From a virus: DNA of 64,000 nt. The position numbers and the translations under genes were made by a program. Each line of letters begins with the position of its first letter. Position 1 is the stretch's first letter. The stretch lies in the IMG/VR virus record IMGVR_UViG_3300043823_000198, positions 62,001-126,000 of that record; one strand, given 5' to 3'. Below are positions 7,952 to 18,004 of this stretch, piece by piece. The notes under the pieces are model-generated. The model had not been told where the DNA came from, did not search any database, and saw only the letters and a list, made by a program, of their open reading frames with translations.

Positions 7952-10888
7952 ATGGCATCAACAATTAGAATTAAAAGATCATCGGTTAATGGTAACCCAA
8001 GTACCCTTGCCGCAGGTGAATTAGCGTATTCATCATATACTGGCTCAGGTGGTAATAGACTTTACGTTGGTACTGGAACAGAAACTGCAGGTAACGCAGC
8101 GAACCACGTTGTTATTGGCGGTCAATACTACACTGGTCTTATCGATGCATCCACTGCTGGCACATTAACAACAAACCAATCTTCAATTCCTGTTCTTTCT
8201 GCAACTGGTACGATTAATCAGTGGTTGGTTGGTAACTTAGGTCTTACTGGTAATACACTAAGCTCTACTAACACCAATGGTAATATTAATATTGCTCCAA
8301 ATGGATCTGGTGCAGTTCAAATTTCTGGTGCTTATACATTACCTACTACTGCTGGCACTAACGGATATGCTCTTATTACCAATGGTAGCTCTGCTGCTTC
8401 ATGGCAAGCAATTTCAACTATCCTTAACTTGGCTGCTGGTGGTGCCACTACAAGCTCTGTAAACCTTCTTAACCAGACACTAACAATTGCTGGTGGTAAC
8501 GGTATTACCACTTCTGTTTCTGGTCAAACTGTTACAATTTCTTCTATTGGTGCGGGTGGTTACACTTCTACTGCAACTGGTGGAACTACAACTACTTTAA
8601 CATCAAGTTCTTCAGCTAATCAATTCTTTGTTGGTACAACTACTCAGACTGTTAAGTTACCTGATTGTACAACTCTTACAATTGGTCAAGAGTATATCAT
8701 CACTAACAATAGTACTGGTGCTCTAACAATTCAAACATCTGCAGGTGGTGCTCTTGCCACAATTAACGCTGGCACTCAAGTAACATTCACTGTTGCTTCT
8801 ACTTCAACTCAGACTTGGGTCCAAGAAATTACTGGTTTCAATAGTTCAACTGGTACTGGTGCTGCTGTATTTGCTTCTAACGCATCATTAACTGGCACTT
8901 CAATTACTAATGCCAGCTTAACAACTCCAACTATTGGTTCTGCTGGCGCATCATTCTCTGGTTCTACATCTGGAACTACAACTCTTGTTGCTTCAGCCAC
9001 TGCTTCTGGTACTCTAACATTACCAGCTGCAACTGATCAGTTGATTGGTCGCGCAACAACTGACACATTAACTAACAAGACATTTGATACTGCTGGAACT
9101 GGTAACGTATTAAAGATTAACGGAAACCAAGTATCTTCTTACACTGGTTCTGGCGCCAATGTTATGTTGTCATCCCAGCCATCTGTTACTGGTGGTATTA
9201 ACTTTAGTGGATCTGGTTCTGGTCAGACTACTGTTTCTGCATCAGCTACTGCTTCTGGTACTCTAACATTACCAGCTGCAACTGATACTTTAGTTGGTCG
9301 TGCCACTACTGACACGCTAACCAATAAAACGATTAATCTTACTAGTAACACTCTAGTTGCCACATCAGCTCAACTTAGATCAGCAGTTAGCGATGAAACA
9401 GGTACTGGTTCATTAGTATTCGCCAACACTCCAACTCTTGTAACTCCAGTTCTTGGTGCAGCAACTGCCACTAGCGTTGTCGCTTCTGCTGGTTTAGTTT
9501 CTACTGGCGCATTTGGTGGTACGTTCTCTGGTGGTATCGTTCTTGATTATTCTGGAAGTACTGGTCGTATTTCTGTTGGTTCAGGTAGCGGTATTGCGTT
9601 ATACAACAATACTGATACTACTCGACAGGCTATATTTGCTGTTGGTTCCACTGGCGCAGTTACGCTTCTAGGTGGTTCAATCACTGGTACTACAGCAGTT
9701 ACAATTAACGCTGGTGGCACAAACTCAAATATCAATTTTGTTCCAACAGGAACTGGAACTGTTGACGTTGGTAGCGCAAGAATTACTTCAGTTGCAACAC
9801 CAGTAAATGCAACTGATGCTGCTAATAAAGCGTATGTTGATGGTCTCAAATCTGGTCTAGATGTTAAGTACCCAGTTCGTTTAGCGACTACTGGTTCTAA
9901 TCTTACAGTAACTGCCTCTGGTTCTGGTGCAGGTAAAACACTTACTAACTCTGGCACTCAAGCAGCCTTTACTCTTGACTCTGTTCCAGCTAATGTTGGC
10001 GACCGTATCCTTGTTAAAGATCAGTCAACTGCCAAAGATAATGGTATCTATACTGTTACTAACATTGGTTCTTCTTCTACAAACTGGGTTCTTACTCGCG
10101 CAACAGATGCTGATGGTTCATCTACCACTGCCACTGTTACTCCAGGTATGTTCTGTTTCGTTACAGAAGGTACTCTGAACGCCAACTCTGGTTATGTTCT
10201 AGCAGAATTCTCTGCTGACGTTGCCACTATCACTGTTGACACTAACCCACAAAACTGGATGCAGTTCTCTGGTGCTGGTGAAATTAACGCTGGTTCTGGT
10301 TTATCTAAGTCTGGTAACACTCTAAGTGCAGTTGTTGATAACTCAACTCTTGCTATCGTAAGCAATCAGTTACAAATTAACTCATCTTACGTTGGTCAAT
10401 CTTCTATCACTACTCTTGGTACTATTACTACTGGCACTTGGCATGGTGGTGTAATTGGCGCAACTTATGGTGGTACTGGTGTTAATAATGGTTCTAATAC
10501 TATTACTCTTGGTGGTAATATTTCTACTGCTGGTTCATTAACTACTACTGGCGCATATTCTCTAGGTCTAACAGTTACTGGCGCAACTAGCGTAACATTA
10601 CCAACTTCTGGTACTCTTGCTACTCTAGCCAACAGCGAAACATTAACTAACAAGACACTTGGTTCTGGTTCTACTTGGAATGGTAACACTGTTGCTGTTG
10701 GTTATGGTGGTACTGGCACTACTTCTTTCACTGCAAATGGTATCGTTTTTGGTAACGGTACTGGTGCTCTTCAGGTTACTGCCGCTGCATCTGGTGGAAC
10801 TGGTAGTGATTACAGCTATCAAATTTTGACAGTGAATGCTTCTGGTGTTCCGCAGTGGTCAAGCTCAATTGACGGTGGCACGTACTAA
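7952..10888 (+). CDS. large repetitive tail fibre protein
   Basis: A 978-residue fibre protein. The N-terminus (MASTIRIKRSSVNGNPSTL, then LAAGELAYSS) is the attachment-type segment found in many phage fibres. The rest is Ser/Thr/Gly/Ala-rich, with repeated modules such as TLTLPAAT and DTLTNKT (residues about 350-480), a LDYSGSTGRISVGS module (about residue 530) shared with the fibre at 14142, and a globular stretch around 630-780 containing AANKAYVDGLKSGLDVKYPV. A GGAG precedes the ATG. No chaperone or endosialidase-type self-cleaving tip is recognised. It probably forms a trimeric host-recognition fibre. Confidence 0.8.
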   Translation: MASTIRIKRSSVNGNPSTLAAGELAYSSYTGSGGNRLYVGTGTETAGNAANHVVIGGQYYTGLIDASTAGTLTTNQSSIPVLSATGTINQWLVGNLGLTGNTLSSTNTNGNINIAPNGSGAVQISGAYTLPTTAGTNGYALITNGSSAASWQAISTILNLAAGGATTSSVNLLNQTLTIAGGNGITTSVSGQTVTISSIGAGGYTSTATGGTTTTLTSSSSANQFFVGTTTQTVKLPDCTTLTIGQEYIITNNSTGALTIQTSAGGALATINAGTQVTFTVASTSTQTWVQEITGFNSSTGTGAAVFASNASLTGTSITNASLTTPTIGSAGASFSGSTSGTTTLVASATASGTLTLPAATDQLIGRATTDTLTNKTFDTAGTGNVLKINGNQVSSYTGSGANVMLSSQPSVTGGINFSGSGSGQTTVSASATASGTLTLPAATDTLVGRATTDTLTNKTINLTSNTLVATSAQLRSAVSDETGTGSLVFANTPTLVTPVLGAATATSVVASAGLVSTGAFGGTFSGGIVLDYSGSTGRISVGSGSGIALYNNTDTTRQAIFAVGSTGAVTLLGGSITGTTAVTINAGGTNSNINFVPTGTGTVDVGSARITSVATPVNATDAANKAYVDGLKSGLDVKYPVRLATTGSNLTVTASGSGAGKTLTNSGTQAAFTLDSVPANVGDRILVKDQSTAKDNGIYTVTNIGSSSTNWVLTRATDADGSSTTATVTPGMFCFVTEGTLNANSGYVLAEFSADVATITVDTNPQNWMQFSGAGEINAGSGLSKSGNTLSAVVDNSTLAIVSNQLQINSSYVGQSSITTLGTITTGTWHGGVIGATYGGTGVNNGSNTITLGGNISTAGSLTTTGAYSLGLTVTGATSVTLPTSGTLATLANSETLTNKTLGSGSTWNGNTVAVGYGGTGTTSFTANGIVFGNGTGALQVTAAASGGTGSDYSYQILTVNASGVPQWSSSIDGGTY

Positions 10889-10894
10889 TAAATA
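10887..10894 (+). promoter_or_regulatory. possible late promoter (AATAAATA)
   Basis: AATAAATA matches seven of eight bases of the late consensus and starts inside the previous stop codon. With normal spacing, transcription would start at about 10900, which is the first base of the hairpin described next. Confidence 0.35.
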
Positions 10895-10899
10895 AAACA

Positions 10900-10934
10900 G
10901 GTGGGTGTAAGCCCCACCCTCAGTATATACTGAG
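10900..10934 (+). other. two consecutive hairpins before a fibre gene
   Basis: GGTGGG (10900-10905) pairs with CCCACC (10913-10918), followed directly by a perfect 16-base palindrome CTCAGTATATACTGAG at 10919-10934. No T-run follows, so a strong terminator is unlikely; a 5' mRNA-stabilising structure for the next fibre transcript is an alternative. Confidence 0.6.
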
Positions 10935-10962
10935 TAATGATTTTCTAAATAGAAGGTAGATA

Positions 10963-13536
10963 ATGGCAACGCCACTATTATTAAAACGATCATCCGTTCA
11001 AGGAAAAGTCCCAGCAACAACTTCGCTTCAGTTGGGTGAACTTGCACTTAACACGTATGATGGTAATATTTTCTTTAAGAAATCTCCAAATGGAACAGAC
11101 TCTTTAATTACTGTTTCAACAAACAATAATCTACTTTCTTACATTGTTGTAACATCAAATACAACAGCAGTCGCCAGACAATCCTATATTGCGAATACAT
11201 CTGCAGGTAATTTTACAATTACATTGCCAGCTACACCCAACTCTGGTGATTGGGTAGTTGTTGCTGATGGTGCAAATTTTAGCACAACTCCAGTAACAAT
11301 CGGAGCGAATGGTCAATCTATTGACGGTATCTCTCAAAACTTAAATCTAGACATCGCTGGTGTTTCAGTTACATTGACTTTCAACGGAACAACTTGGTTA
11401 GTATATACTCAGGTTGGCGCCAACGGTGGAGTTGCTAGTGGAGGTGGTTCTGGATCAACATCTTGGACAAGCATAACAGGTAAACCTACATTCGCAACTG
11501 TTGCCACTAGCGGTAGTTATACTGATTTAATAAATCAACCAACTCTGGCACCTTCAGCTACTACTGATACAACAAATGCTTCTAATATTACAAGCGGAAC
11601 ATTGCCAAACGCTCGTCTGAGTTCAGTTCCTAATTCTGCTCTTGCTAATAGTTCTGTTACTATTGGCACAACTACTATCGCATTAGGCGCTTCCAGCACT
11701 ACTCTTACTGGTTTAACATCAGTAACTTCTACATCTTTCGTTGGCGCTTTAACTGGTAATGCGTCAACAGTAACTAATGGTGTTTATACTACTGATACTG
11801 GCACAGTAACCAACACTATGCTTGCTGGTTCAATCGCTAATGCTAAATTAGCAAACAGCACAATTTCTGGTGTTTCTCTTGGTTCAAACTTAAATACATT
11901 GACGTTTGGAACTGGGTTAACAGGAACATCGTATAATGGATCAAGTGCAGTTACTATTGCTCTTGACACAACTGCAGTTAAAAACCTATTCAGCGTTACA
12001 TCTAACTCTGCTGGCACAGAGGCTCTATCATATAGTGGTGGTGTGTTTACATTCACCCCATACGCATTACCAACAGCAACAACATCAACACTTGGTGGTG
12101 TAACTGTTGATGGATCTACTATTACTATCTCTGGAAGCACAATTAGTGCAACATCTTTCCAACCTAATGGTGTATATAATATTACATCATCGGGTGGAAC
12201 AACAACGCTTACTGCTTCCACTGCAACTAACGTAACAGTTACTGGTTCTGCAACGCAAACTATTAAGATGCCAGATGCAACTACGCTAAAGGCTGGTTGG
12301 ATATTCCGTATTAACAATAACACATCATCTGCATCAAGTTTAAATCTACAAGATAGCACTGGGGCTCAAATTGGAACAGTACCTCAGGGTGGTGATTCTC
12401 AGGTAATTCTGTTAACCAATTCCACTGCCGCTGGAACATGGGACGTGCATGGTTGGATTCCGTCCAACATATTAATGGGCTCAAGTATACTACAACTTGG
12501 ATCAAGTAGTTATAGTATCGGTCCATATAATTCATCATTAACCATTGGCTCGGCAAGTTCAGTATCAACAACATATAACTTTGGTACTGGGGCTACTACT
12601 AGCGGAAACACTAAAGCGATTAACATCGGCACAGCTGGTGTTAGTGGCTCAACTACTACAATTACATTGGGCAGCAACGTAAGTGGCGCTACTTCTTCTA
12701 CGGTTGTTAACGGATCGCTTTCCGTAACAACAAGCGGATCAACTGGTTCAATAACAGTTACTGATACTGGAACAAACGGTGGCAATATTGCATTAGTTGG
12801 CAACGGTTCAACTACTCCCAACAAATATCTTCGTTCTTACAATGGTAGCTTTGGAATTGTTAACAGTGGATATACAGCAAGCATAATTAACATTTCTGAT
12901 GCTGGTATGATTTCAACAGGTGGTGCATCCACCGCAAGTAATAATATACCAACTGGTAATGCGATTTCGTTGAATAGTAATGGTTACATCAGTGATGACG
13001 GTAACCTTCACATTACAAGTAGTAGTGGTTCTATTTGGATTAATCCAGTGGATAGTTCCGCAGTTCGCATTGGAACACAATACAATAGCGGATCTGGCGC
13101 AGGTTTAGTTGTTCAGGGTGGTATCACATCTAATACAACAGATCCATCGCAGGGAACTTACTTTACCAAAGTTCAAACCAATTGGAACGTTAATCAACCA
13201 TCACTGGCTATGGATAACTTAAACGTGAGGTTGAATAATAGTAGTGGGAATAACTTATTGATACAGGCCAGTGCAGTCAGTGGATCATTTACTGCTTATA
13301 TAACTACTTTTGAAAGCTGTGCAGGAAATCCACTTACTAGCCAAACCAACTCTGGTGGTATTACATTTACAGCAGGAACTTGGACCAGCATCAATGCCGT
13401 TCACACATTAAGTTCTGGTGGTGATGTTATCTTTTTCTTTCTTTCTGATACTACATCTGGTAAAATATATCGTGTTACTTGTTTACACACCAATGGCGCA
13501 ACCAATGGATCTATCTTTATTGAGCGTATGGTGTAA
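10963..13536 (+). CDS. large repetitive tail fibre protein
   Basis: An 857-residue fibre protein with an attachment-like N-terminus (MATPLLLKRSSVQGKVP, LQLGELALNTYDG) of the same type as the fibre at 7952. A globular beta part (residues about 40-150, TITLPATPNSGDWVVVADG) is followed by Ser/Thr/Gly-rich repeats, and by a C-terminal domain from about residue 760 (FESCAGNPLTSQTNSGGI) that looks like a compact tip. It is preceded by GAAGGTAGATA. Several long reading frames on the opposite strand are by-products of its repetitive codons. Probably a receptor-binding or accessory fibre. Confidence 0.78.
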   Translation: MATPLLLKRSSVQGKVPATTSLQLGELALNTYDGNIFFKKSPNGTDSLITVSTNNNLLSYIVVTSNTTAVARQSYIANTSAGNFTITLPATPNSGDWVVVADGANFSTTPVTIGANGQSIDGISQNLNLDIAGVSVTLTFNGTTWLVYTQVGANGGVASGGGSGSTSWTSITGKPTFATVATSGSYTDLINQPTLAPSATTDTTNASNITSGTLPNARLSSVPNSALANSSVTIGTTTIALGASSTTLTGLTSVTSTSFVGALTGNASTVTNGVYTTDTGTVTNTMLAGSIANAKLANSTISGVSLGSNLNTLTFGTGLTGTSYNGSSAVTIALDTTAVKNLFSVTSNSAGTEALSYSGGVFTFTPYALPTATTSTLGGVTVDGSTITISGSTISATSFQPNGVYNITSSGGTTTLTASTATNVTVTGSATQTIKMPDATTLKAGWIFRINNNTSSASSLNLQDSTGAQIGTVPQGGDSQVILLTNSTAAGTWDVHGWIPSNILMGSSILQLGSSSYSIGPYNSSLTIGSASSVSTTYNFGTGATTSGNTKAINIGTAGVSGSTTTITLGSNVSGATSSTVVNGSLSVTTSGSTGSITVTDTGTNGGNIALVGNGSTTPNKYLRSYNGSFGIVNSGYTASIINISDAGMISTGGASTASNNIPTGNAISLNSNGYISDDGNLHITSSSGSIWINPVDSSAVRIGTQYNSGSGAGLVVQGGITSNTTDPSQGTYFTKVQTNWNVNQPSLAMDNLNVRLNNSSGNNLLIQASAVSGSFTAYITTFESCAGNPLTSQTNSGGITFTAGTWTSINAVHTLSSGGDVIFFFLSDTTSGKIYRVTCLHTNGATNGSIFIERMV

Positions 13537-13538
13537 TA

Positions 13539-14129
13539 ATGTCTAATACTCTATTATCCAACATTGTTGCTCCTAGTTCTATTGTTCAACTAACAGCAGC
13601 ACAAACTCTTACAAATAAAACTCTTACCAGCCCTACGATTAACAGTGGTACTGAAAATAATTTAACTCTCACTGGAAGTCTTACTGCTGGTGGTAGCACT
13701 GGAACCGCTGGGCAATTTTTACAAACAACAGGAACTGGCACCACTTGGGGATACCCAACGACATTCGGTTCTGGTACAAGTACTTTACAATTTGGAACAG
13801 ACAGTAGCGGTAATCCAACTCTAGTATTTACTCTTGCTAATAGTGTAATTGCCACAATGACAGTTAATGGTCTGACGATGTCTCAGCCTATTAACATGAG
13901 TAACAATACAATTTCTGCTCTTGGCAATCCAGTTCTTTCAACTGATGCAGCCACTAAGGGATATGCCGATGGCGCTGCCACGGCAAGCCAATATCCTAGT
14001 GGGGATTATGGTGGGTTCTCTGCTACAACAGAAGATGCTTTTGGTGTAAGTTTGACACCGATTATTCAATACGATAACATGTCGCCATCTGGGACTCTAC
14101 TTGCAGTAGATTTTGGCGTATTAACATAA
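13539..14129 (+). CDS. short tail fibre protein
   Basis: A 196-residue protein beginning two bases after the previous fibre's stop. It contains the fibre motif AAQTLTNKTLTSPTINSG near the N-terminus, a DAATKGYADGAATASQYPSG segment around residue 140 typical of fibre stalk-to-tip transitions, and a short C-terminal beta tip. It lacks the long repeat stalk of its neighbours and may be a short fibre or an assembly partner of the large ones. Confidence 0.7.
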   Translation: MSNTLLSNIVAPSSIVQLTAAQTLTNKTLTSPTINSGTENNLTLTGSLTAGGSTGTAGQFLQTTGTGTTWGYPTTFGSGTSTLQFGTDSSGNPTLVFTLANSVIATMTVNGLTMSQPINMSNNTISALGNPVLSTDAATKGYADGAATASQYPSGDYGGFSATTEDAFGVSLTPIIQYDNMSPSGTLLAVDFGVLT

Positions 14130-14141
14130 TAAGGAATAGAA

Positions 14142-16895
14142 ATGCCAACACAAGTACAGTTACGAAGAGGTACGGCTTCTCAAAATAATGCGTTTACTGG
14201 CGCACAGGGTGAACAAACAGTAGATACAGATAATTATATCATTCGTCTACACGACGGTAGTACTCCTGGTGGTCATCAGGTTGCGATGGCAACAGCGACA
14301 CAAACCCTTACCAATAAGACGCTAACAACACCAACTGTTACATCTCCAGTAGTTTCTGGTGGTACAATTGATAATGCTGTTATTGGTGGAACAACACCAG
14401 CAGCTGGTACATTCACAACAATTACATCTACTGGACTTACAACTGTTAACTCGTTGTTGGTTCAAAACCAAATTCAAATCGGTGCGACTCAAATTACTGG
14501 TTCGTTGATTCTTTCTCCAAATTATATGTTGTCAGGTGGATCATCCACTGTAACGTCACCAACCACACAGAACGTAGGATGGAACTACGCATGGGGTTAT
14601 AATATTACAAATTATGTATATGAATTTACTGGTAATGGTTCAACTACTGTAACTGTAACATTAACTGGTTCTGGTGTAACAAATTCCTCTCTTGGTATCA
14701 CTGTTGGACAAATTATTAACTTCACTGGAACTGGTGTAACTAATTTAGATGGTACTTGGACAGTTAATAATGCAACTGCAGGAGCCACATCCTTTGCTGT
14801 AACAACCAACTCTGCTGTTGCTCCTGGTGTATATGTGCAACCTGTTAATTTGGTGGCAACTCTTAGTAAGAAGGGTTGGTTTGGTGTTGGGTCTGATAGA
14901 ATTTTCTCAGTAATACCAGATGCTTCTGGCTTCACAAATCAAATTTTAAGTGGACAATTAGGCGACGCTCGTTTCGGTAATTTAGCATTAAATGGAAGTT
15001 ACAGTGGACCAGTTACACTATCAACGACAGCAACTACTGCTAACGTATTTAATACTGGAGCAACAACAGTAAATGCATTCGGTGCTGCCACTGTATTATC
15101 TCTTGGCGCAACTACTGGTACAACAACAATAAACAACCCAACTGTTCTTGGTTCACAAACTACTCAGAACCTTTGGAATACTGTTGCGACTACTATTAAC
15201 TTTGCTGGTGCTGCAACTACTCTTTCTGTTGGTGCTTCTACTGGTACAACTACCGTTAATAATAACTTATCAGTATCTGGAACTTCTTCTCATACTGGTA
15301 ATGCAACGTTCAGTGGAACACTTGGTGTTACTGGTGCGACTACTCTAAGTTCTACTTTAGGTGTTACTGGTCAAACAACTTTATCAAGTAACCTAGCAGT
15401 AAATGGTGGCAGTATTACTACCACAGCAACTACTGCGAATTTGATTAACAGTACAGCAACTACTCTTAACATTGGTGGCGCTGCGACTTCCATCAATATG
15501 GGCGCATCTACTGGTACAACTACTGTTAATAATGCGCTGTATACACTTAGCACATTATATGTCGGTTCTGGTTCTACAACAACAGCATTAACAAGCCCAA
15601 TTAGTATTTTCCGTGGTACAAGTTCAACTGGTGCTGGTAATCAGTATACACAATCTGCTCTATTGAACGGAACATCAACTGGTTCTACTGACTTTATTGC
15701 TTATGGCGATAACTATCCAGGTCCAAGTAACGACCATGGCTGGGTTGATGTGGGTTATACTGGTTCAGCGTTCAATGACCCAGACTTTACAATTACAGGT
15801 AAGAACGATGGTTATTTGTTTGCTGGTGCGGTGTCTGGCGCTTCTGGCGCAACAGGTAACTTAGTTCTAGCAACAGACTCTACTGGTAGTACTGCCGATA
15901 TCGTATTGGCCACTGGTGGTTTCTTATCGTCGAACGAAAAACTACGTTTAGTAAACTCAACTGGTGAACTTAAATTCAAGACACCAACATTAACATCTTC
16001 TGGCGCAACTACTGCAAACGTATTCAATGCAGTTGTTACGACTCTAAACATTGGTGGCGCTGCCACTACTATTGGTATCGGTGCTTCTACTGGTACAACT
16101 ACTGTTAACAATAACTTAACTGTTACTGGTAACTTAACTGTTAACGGAACAACTACCACTGTTAACCAAACAACTACTAATACGTCGTTTGTTGCCACAC
16201 AAGGTCTTGAGATTTCTGGATCCTATACTGGTTCTTATTCTGATGGTCTATTGTTAGATTATTCATCAGGAAATGGTCGTATTACTGTTGGTGGTGGTGA
16301 TGGTCTAACAATCTATAACAATGGCGATACAACTCGTCAGGCTCTATTAACAATTGACCAATACGGTAATACTACTCAACTTGGTGGAACAATTGTTTCT
16401 GGCGCAACTACTGCAAACGTATTTAACACTACATCAACTACTGTTAATGCGTTCGGTGCGGCAACTACGTTAAATATTGGTGCTTCTACTGGTACAACTA
16501 CTGTTAACAATAACTTAACTCTTGGTTCCAACACTTTAACTGTATCAACAATTACTGATAGTATCCGTAAGAAACAAACATTTACGTTAACAACTTCTGG
16601 AACATCACCAATCTCTATGTATACTTGGTCGATTGGCGCATATCGTTCTGGCGAACTTTTAATGTCTGTAACTAACGGAACTGTTTATGAAATTCTACGA
16701 TTAATGATTGTTCATGATGGAACAAACGTATATCTATCACAGAACTATGATGCAACAAACCAAGTTCAATCTTCGCAATCTGCCTCTAACGTGGCATTTA
16801 CATCAAGCATTACTGGTGGCATATTGACTGTTTACGCAGCATGCGCCAGTGGCACTGCTACAATCAAGGGCGAAGCAACTATTTTCGCTATCTAA
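14142..16895 (+). CDS. large tail fibre protein with five ~40-residue repeats
   Basis: A 917-residue fibre protein. Its N-terminus (MPTQVQLRRGTASQNNAF, then TGAQGEQTVDTDN) is the widespread fibre/tropism-determinant attachment motif. About five copies of a repeat of roughly 40 residues ending in GASTGTTTVNNNL (first copies GATTGTTTINN-like) occur at about residues 296-795. A module with LLLDYSSGNGRITVGGG and NNGDTTRQAL is shared with the fibre at 7952. The C-terminal 110 residues form a non-repetitive domain. AAGGAATAGAA precedes the ATG. It is the last fibre before the neck genes. Confidence 0.8.
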   Translation: MPTQVQLRRGTASQNNAFTGAQGEQTVDTDNYIIRLHDGSTPGGHQVAMATATQTLTNKTLTTPTVTSPVVSGGTIDNAVIGGTTPAAGTFTTITSTGLTTVNSLLVQNQIQIGATQITGSLILSPNYMLSGGSSTVTSPTTQNVGWNYAWGYNITNYVYEFTGNGSTTVTVTLTGSGVTNSSLGITVGQIINFTGTGVTNLDGTWTVNNATAGATSFAVTTNSAVAPGVYVQPVNLVATLSKKGWFGVGSDRIFSVIPDASGFTNQILSGQLGDARFGNLALNGSYSGPVTLSTTATTANVFNTGATTVNAFGAATVLSLGATTGTTTINNPTVLGSQTTQNLWNTVATTINFAGAATTLSVGASTGTTTVNNNLSVSGTSSHTGNATFSGTLGVTGATTLSSTLGVTGQTTLSSNLAVNGGSITTTATTANLINSTATTLNIGGAATSINMGASTGTTTVNNALYTLSTLYVGSGSTTTALTSPISIFRGTSSTGAGNQYTQSALLNGTSTGSTDFIAYGDNYPGPSNDHGWVDVGYTGSAFNDPDFTITGKNDGYLFAGAVSGASGATGNLVLATDSTGSTADIVLATGGFLSSNEKLRLVNSTGELKFKTPTLTSSGATTANVFNAVVTTLNIGGAATTIGIGASTGTTTVNNNLTVTGNLTVNGTTTTVNQTTTNTSFVATQGLEISGSYTGSYSDGLLLDYSSGNGRITVGGGDGLTIYNNGDTTRQALLTIDQYGNTTQLGGTIVSGATTANVFNTTSTTVNAFGAATTLNIGASTGTTTVNNNLTLGSNTLTVSTITDSIRKKQTFTLTTSGTSPISMYTWSIGAYRSGELLMSVTNGTVYEILRLMIVHDGTNVYLSQNYDATNQVQSSQSASNVAFTSSITGGILTVYAACASGTATIKGEATIFAI
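15028..16519 (+). repeat. dispersed ~120-bp coding repeats in the fibre gene
   Basis: Repeats ending near 15150, 15270, 15540, 16120 and 16519 encode the same ~40-residue module. The segment around CTACTGGTACAACTACTGTT is almost identical in the later four. Such near-identity favours intragenic recombination and changes in fibre length. Confidence 0.8.
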
Positions 16896-16905
16896 GGATA
16901 ATTAA

Positions 16906-18003
16906 ATGGCCATTCCAACAACTAGAGAAGAATTTAAGTGGTATTGTCTTAGAACTCTTGGCGCACCTGTCATTGAGATTAACGTTGATGACGATCAAAT
17001 TGAAGATCGTATCGACGAGGTTCTAGACTACTGGCAACTATATCACTATGATGGCATTGAGCAATTATACATTGCTCAGGCTATTAGCGCATCATCAATG
17101 TTTCTTACTACAAATAATGCGCAGAATTTTAATGATAACGATACTATTACAGGATTAACTTCTGGTGCGCAGTGTACAGTAACTCAAGAAACTGTTAGAA
17201 CATCAAACGGTAATCTACTTCTTGTCAAGAATTTTACCAGTACAGTTAATGCTCCAACAGAAAATATTTACTATTCAAACCAAACATTTGATCCAACAAA
17301 ACCAGGTGTTACTTACGGTAGTACCTTGGCTCCATTTGGCGGATTTCTTCCAGGCGAAACTATCACAAACGCAATTCCAGGTCCAGGAGGTTTAACTCCT
17401 GCGAATCCTGTTACTGCTACATTAAATGCAACTACTCCTGTCTCTTACGGTCAATATGATAATCGCTATATAACTTTACCAGATAACATTTATGGTATCA
17501 AGAAAGTTTATAGCATTGGTCAGGCATCTTCTTCTAAGAATATTTTCGACCTTCAGTATCAGTTACGTTTGAATGACTTATATGATTTAACATCTACATC
17601 TATTGTTTATTATAACACTGTTATGAATCATCTAGATCTATTAGATTTTGAGTTGAATGGTCATGATCTTTATCGTTTTAATAGATTACAGAATCGTTTA
17701 TACTTAGATGTTAATTGGGCAACAGATTTAACATTTGGTCAATATGTTTTGATTGAAGGATACGGTATTATGGATCCAAATAATTGGTCAAATATATGGA
17801 ACGAAAACTGGTTGAAGCGTTATGGTGTCGCTGTTTTCAAACGTCAATGGGCAACTAATATCAAAAAATTCTCTGGTATACAACTTCCGGGCGGTGTAAC
17901 TTTAGATGGTGATAAATTATATGCTGAGGCGATCTCTGAAATTAAAGAATTGCAAGACGAATTGCAGAACAAATCTGCTCCATTAGATTTTATGATGGGA
18001 TAA
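16906..18003 (+). CDS. 13: neck protein gp13-like (head completion)
   Basis: A 365-residue protein. The N-terminus (IPTTREEFKWYCLRTLGAPV, then INVDDDQIEDRIDEVLDYW) is the conserved start of T4-type gp13, which together with gp14 closes the filled head and forms the tail-docking neck. The C-terminal half (ITLPDNIYGIKKVYSIGQ; NWSNIWNENWLKRYGVAVFK) is also conserved. Between about residues 65 and 185 lies a low-complexity, Thr/Asn/Pro-rich stretch that looks like an inserted surface domain and makes the protein longer than T4 gp13 (309 residues). It is the first gene of the 13-14-15-17 run. Confidence 0.85.
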   Translation: MAIPTTREEFKWYCLRTLGAPVIEINVDDDQIEDRIDEVLDYWQLYHYDGIEQLYIAQAISASSMFLTTNNAQNFNDNDTITGLTSGAQCTVTQETVRTSNGNLLLVKNFTSTVNAPTENIYYSNQTFDPTKPGVTYGSTLAPFGGFLPGETITNAIPGPGGLTPANPVTATLNATTPVSYGQYDNRYITLPDNIYGIKKVYSIGQASSSKNIFDLQYQLRLNDLYDLTSTSIVYYNTVMNHLDLLDFELNGHDLYRFNRLQNRLYLDVNWATDLTFGQYVLIEGYGIMDPNNWSNIWNENWLKRYGVAVFKRQWATNIKKFSGIQLPGGVTLDGDKLYAEAISEIKELQDELQNKSAPLDFMMG

Positions 18004-18004
18004 T

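Noticed and set aside
11784-12824. Long open frames on the - strand inside the fibre genes (also around 8809-9957 and 14612-16198)
   Set aside because: They mirror the Ser/Thr/Gly-rich repetitive codons of the + strand fibres, encode Val/Pro-rich low-complexity sequence, lack ribosome sites and have no neighbours on that strand.
15028-16519. Regularly spaced repeats that could suggest a CRISPR array
   Set aside because: The repeats are in frame in a fibre gene, imperfect at the edges, have no palindromic core, and the spacers code for the same protein.
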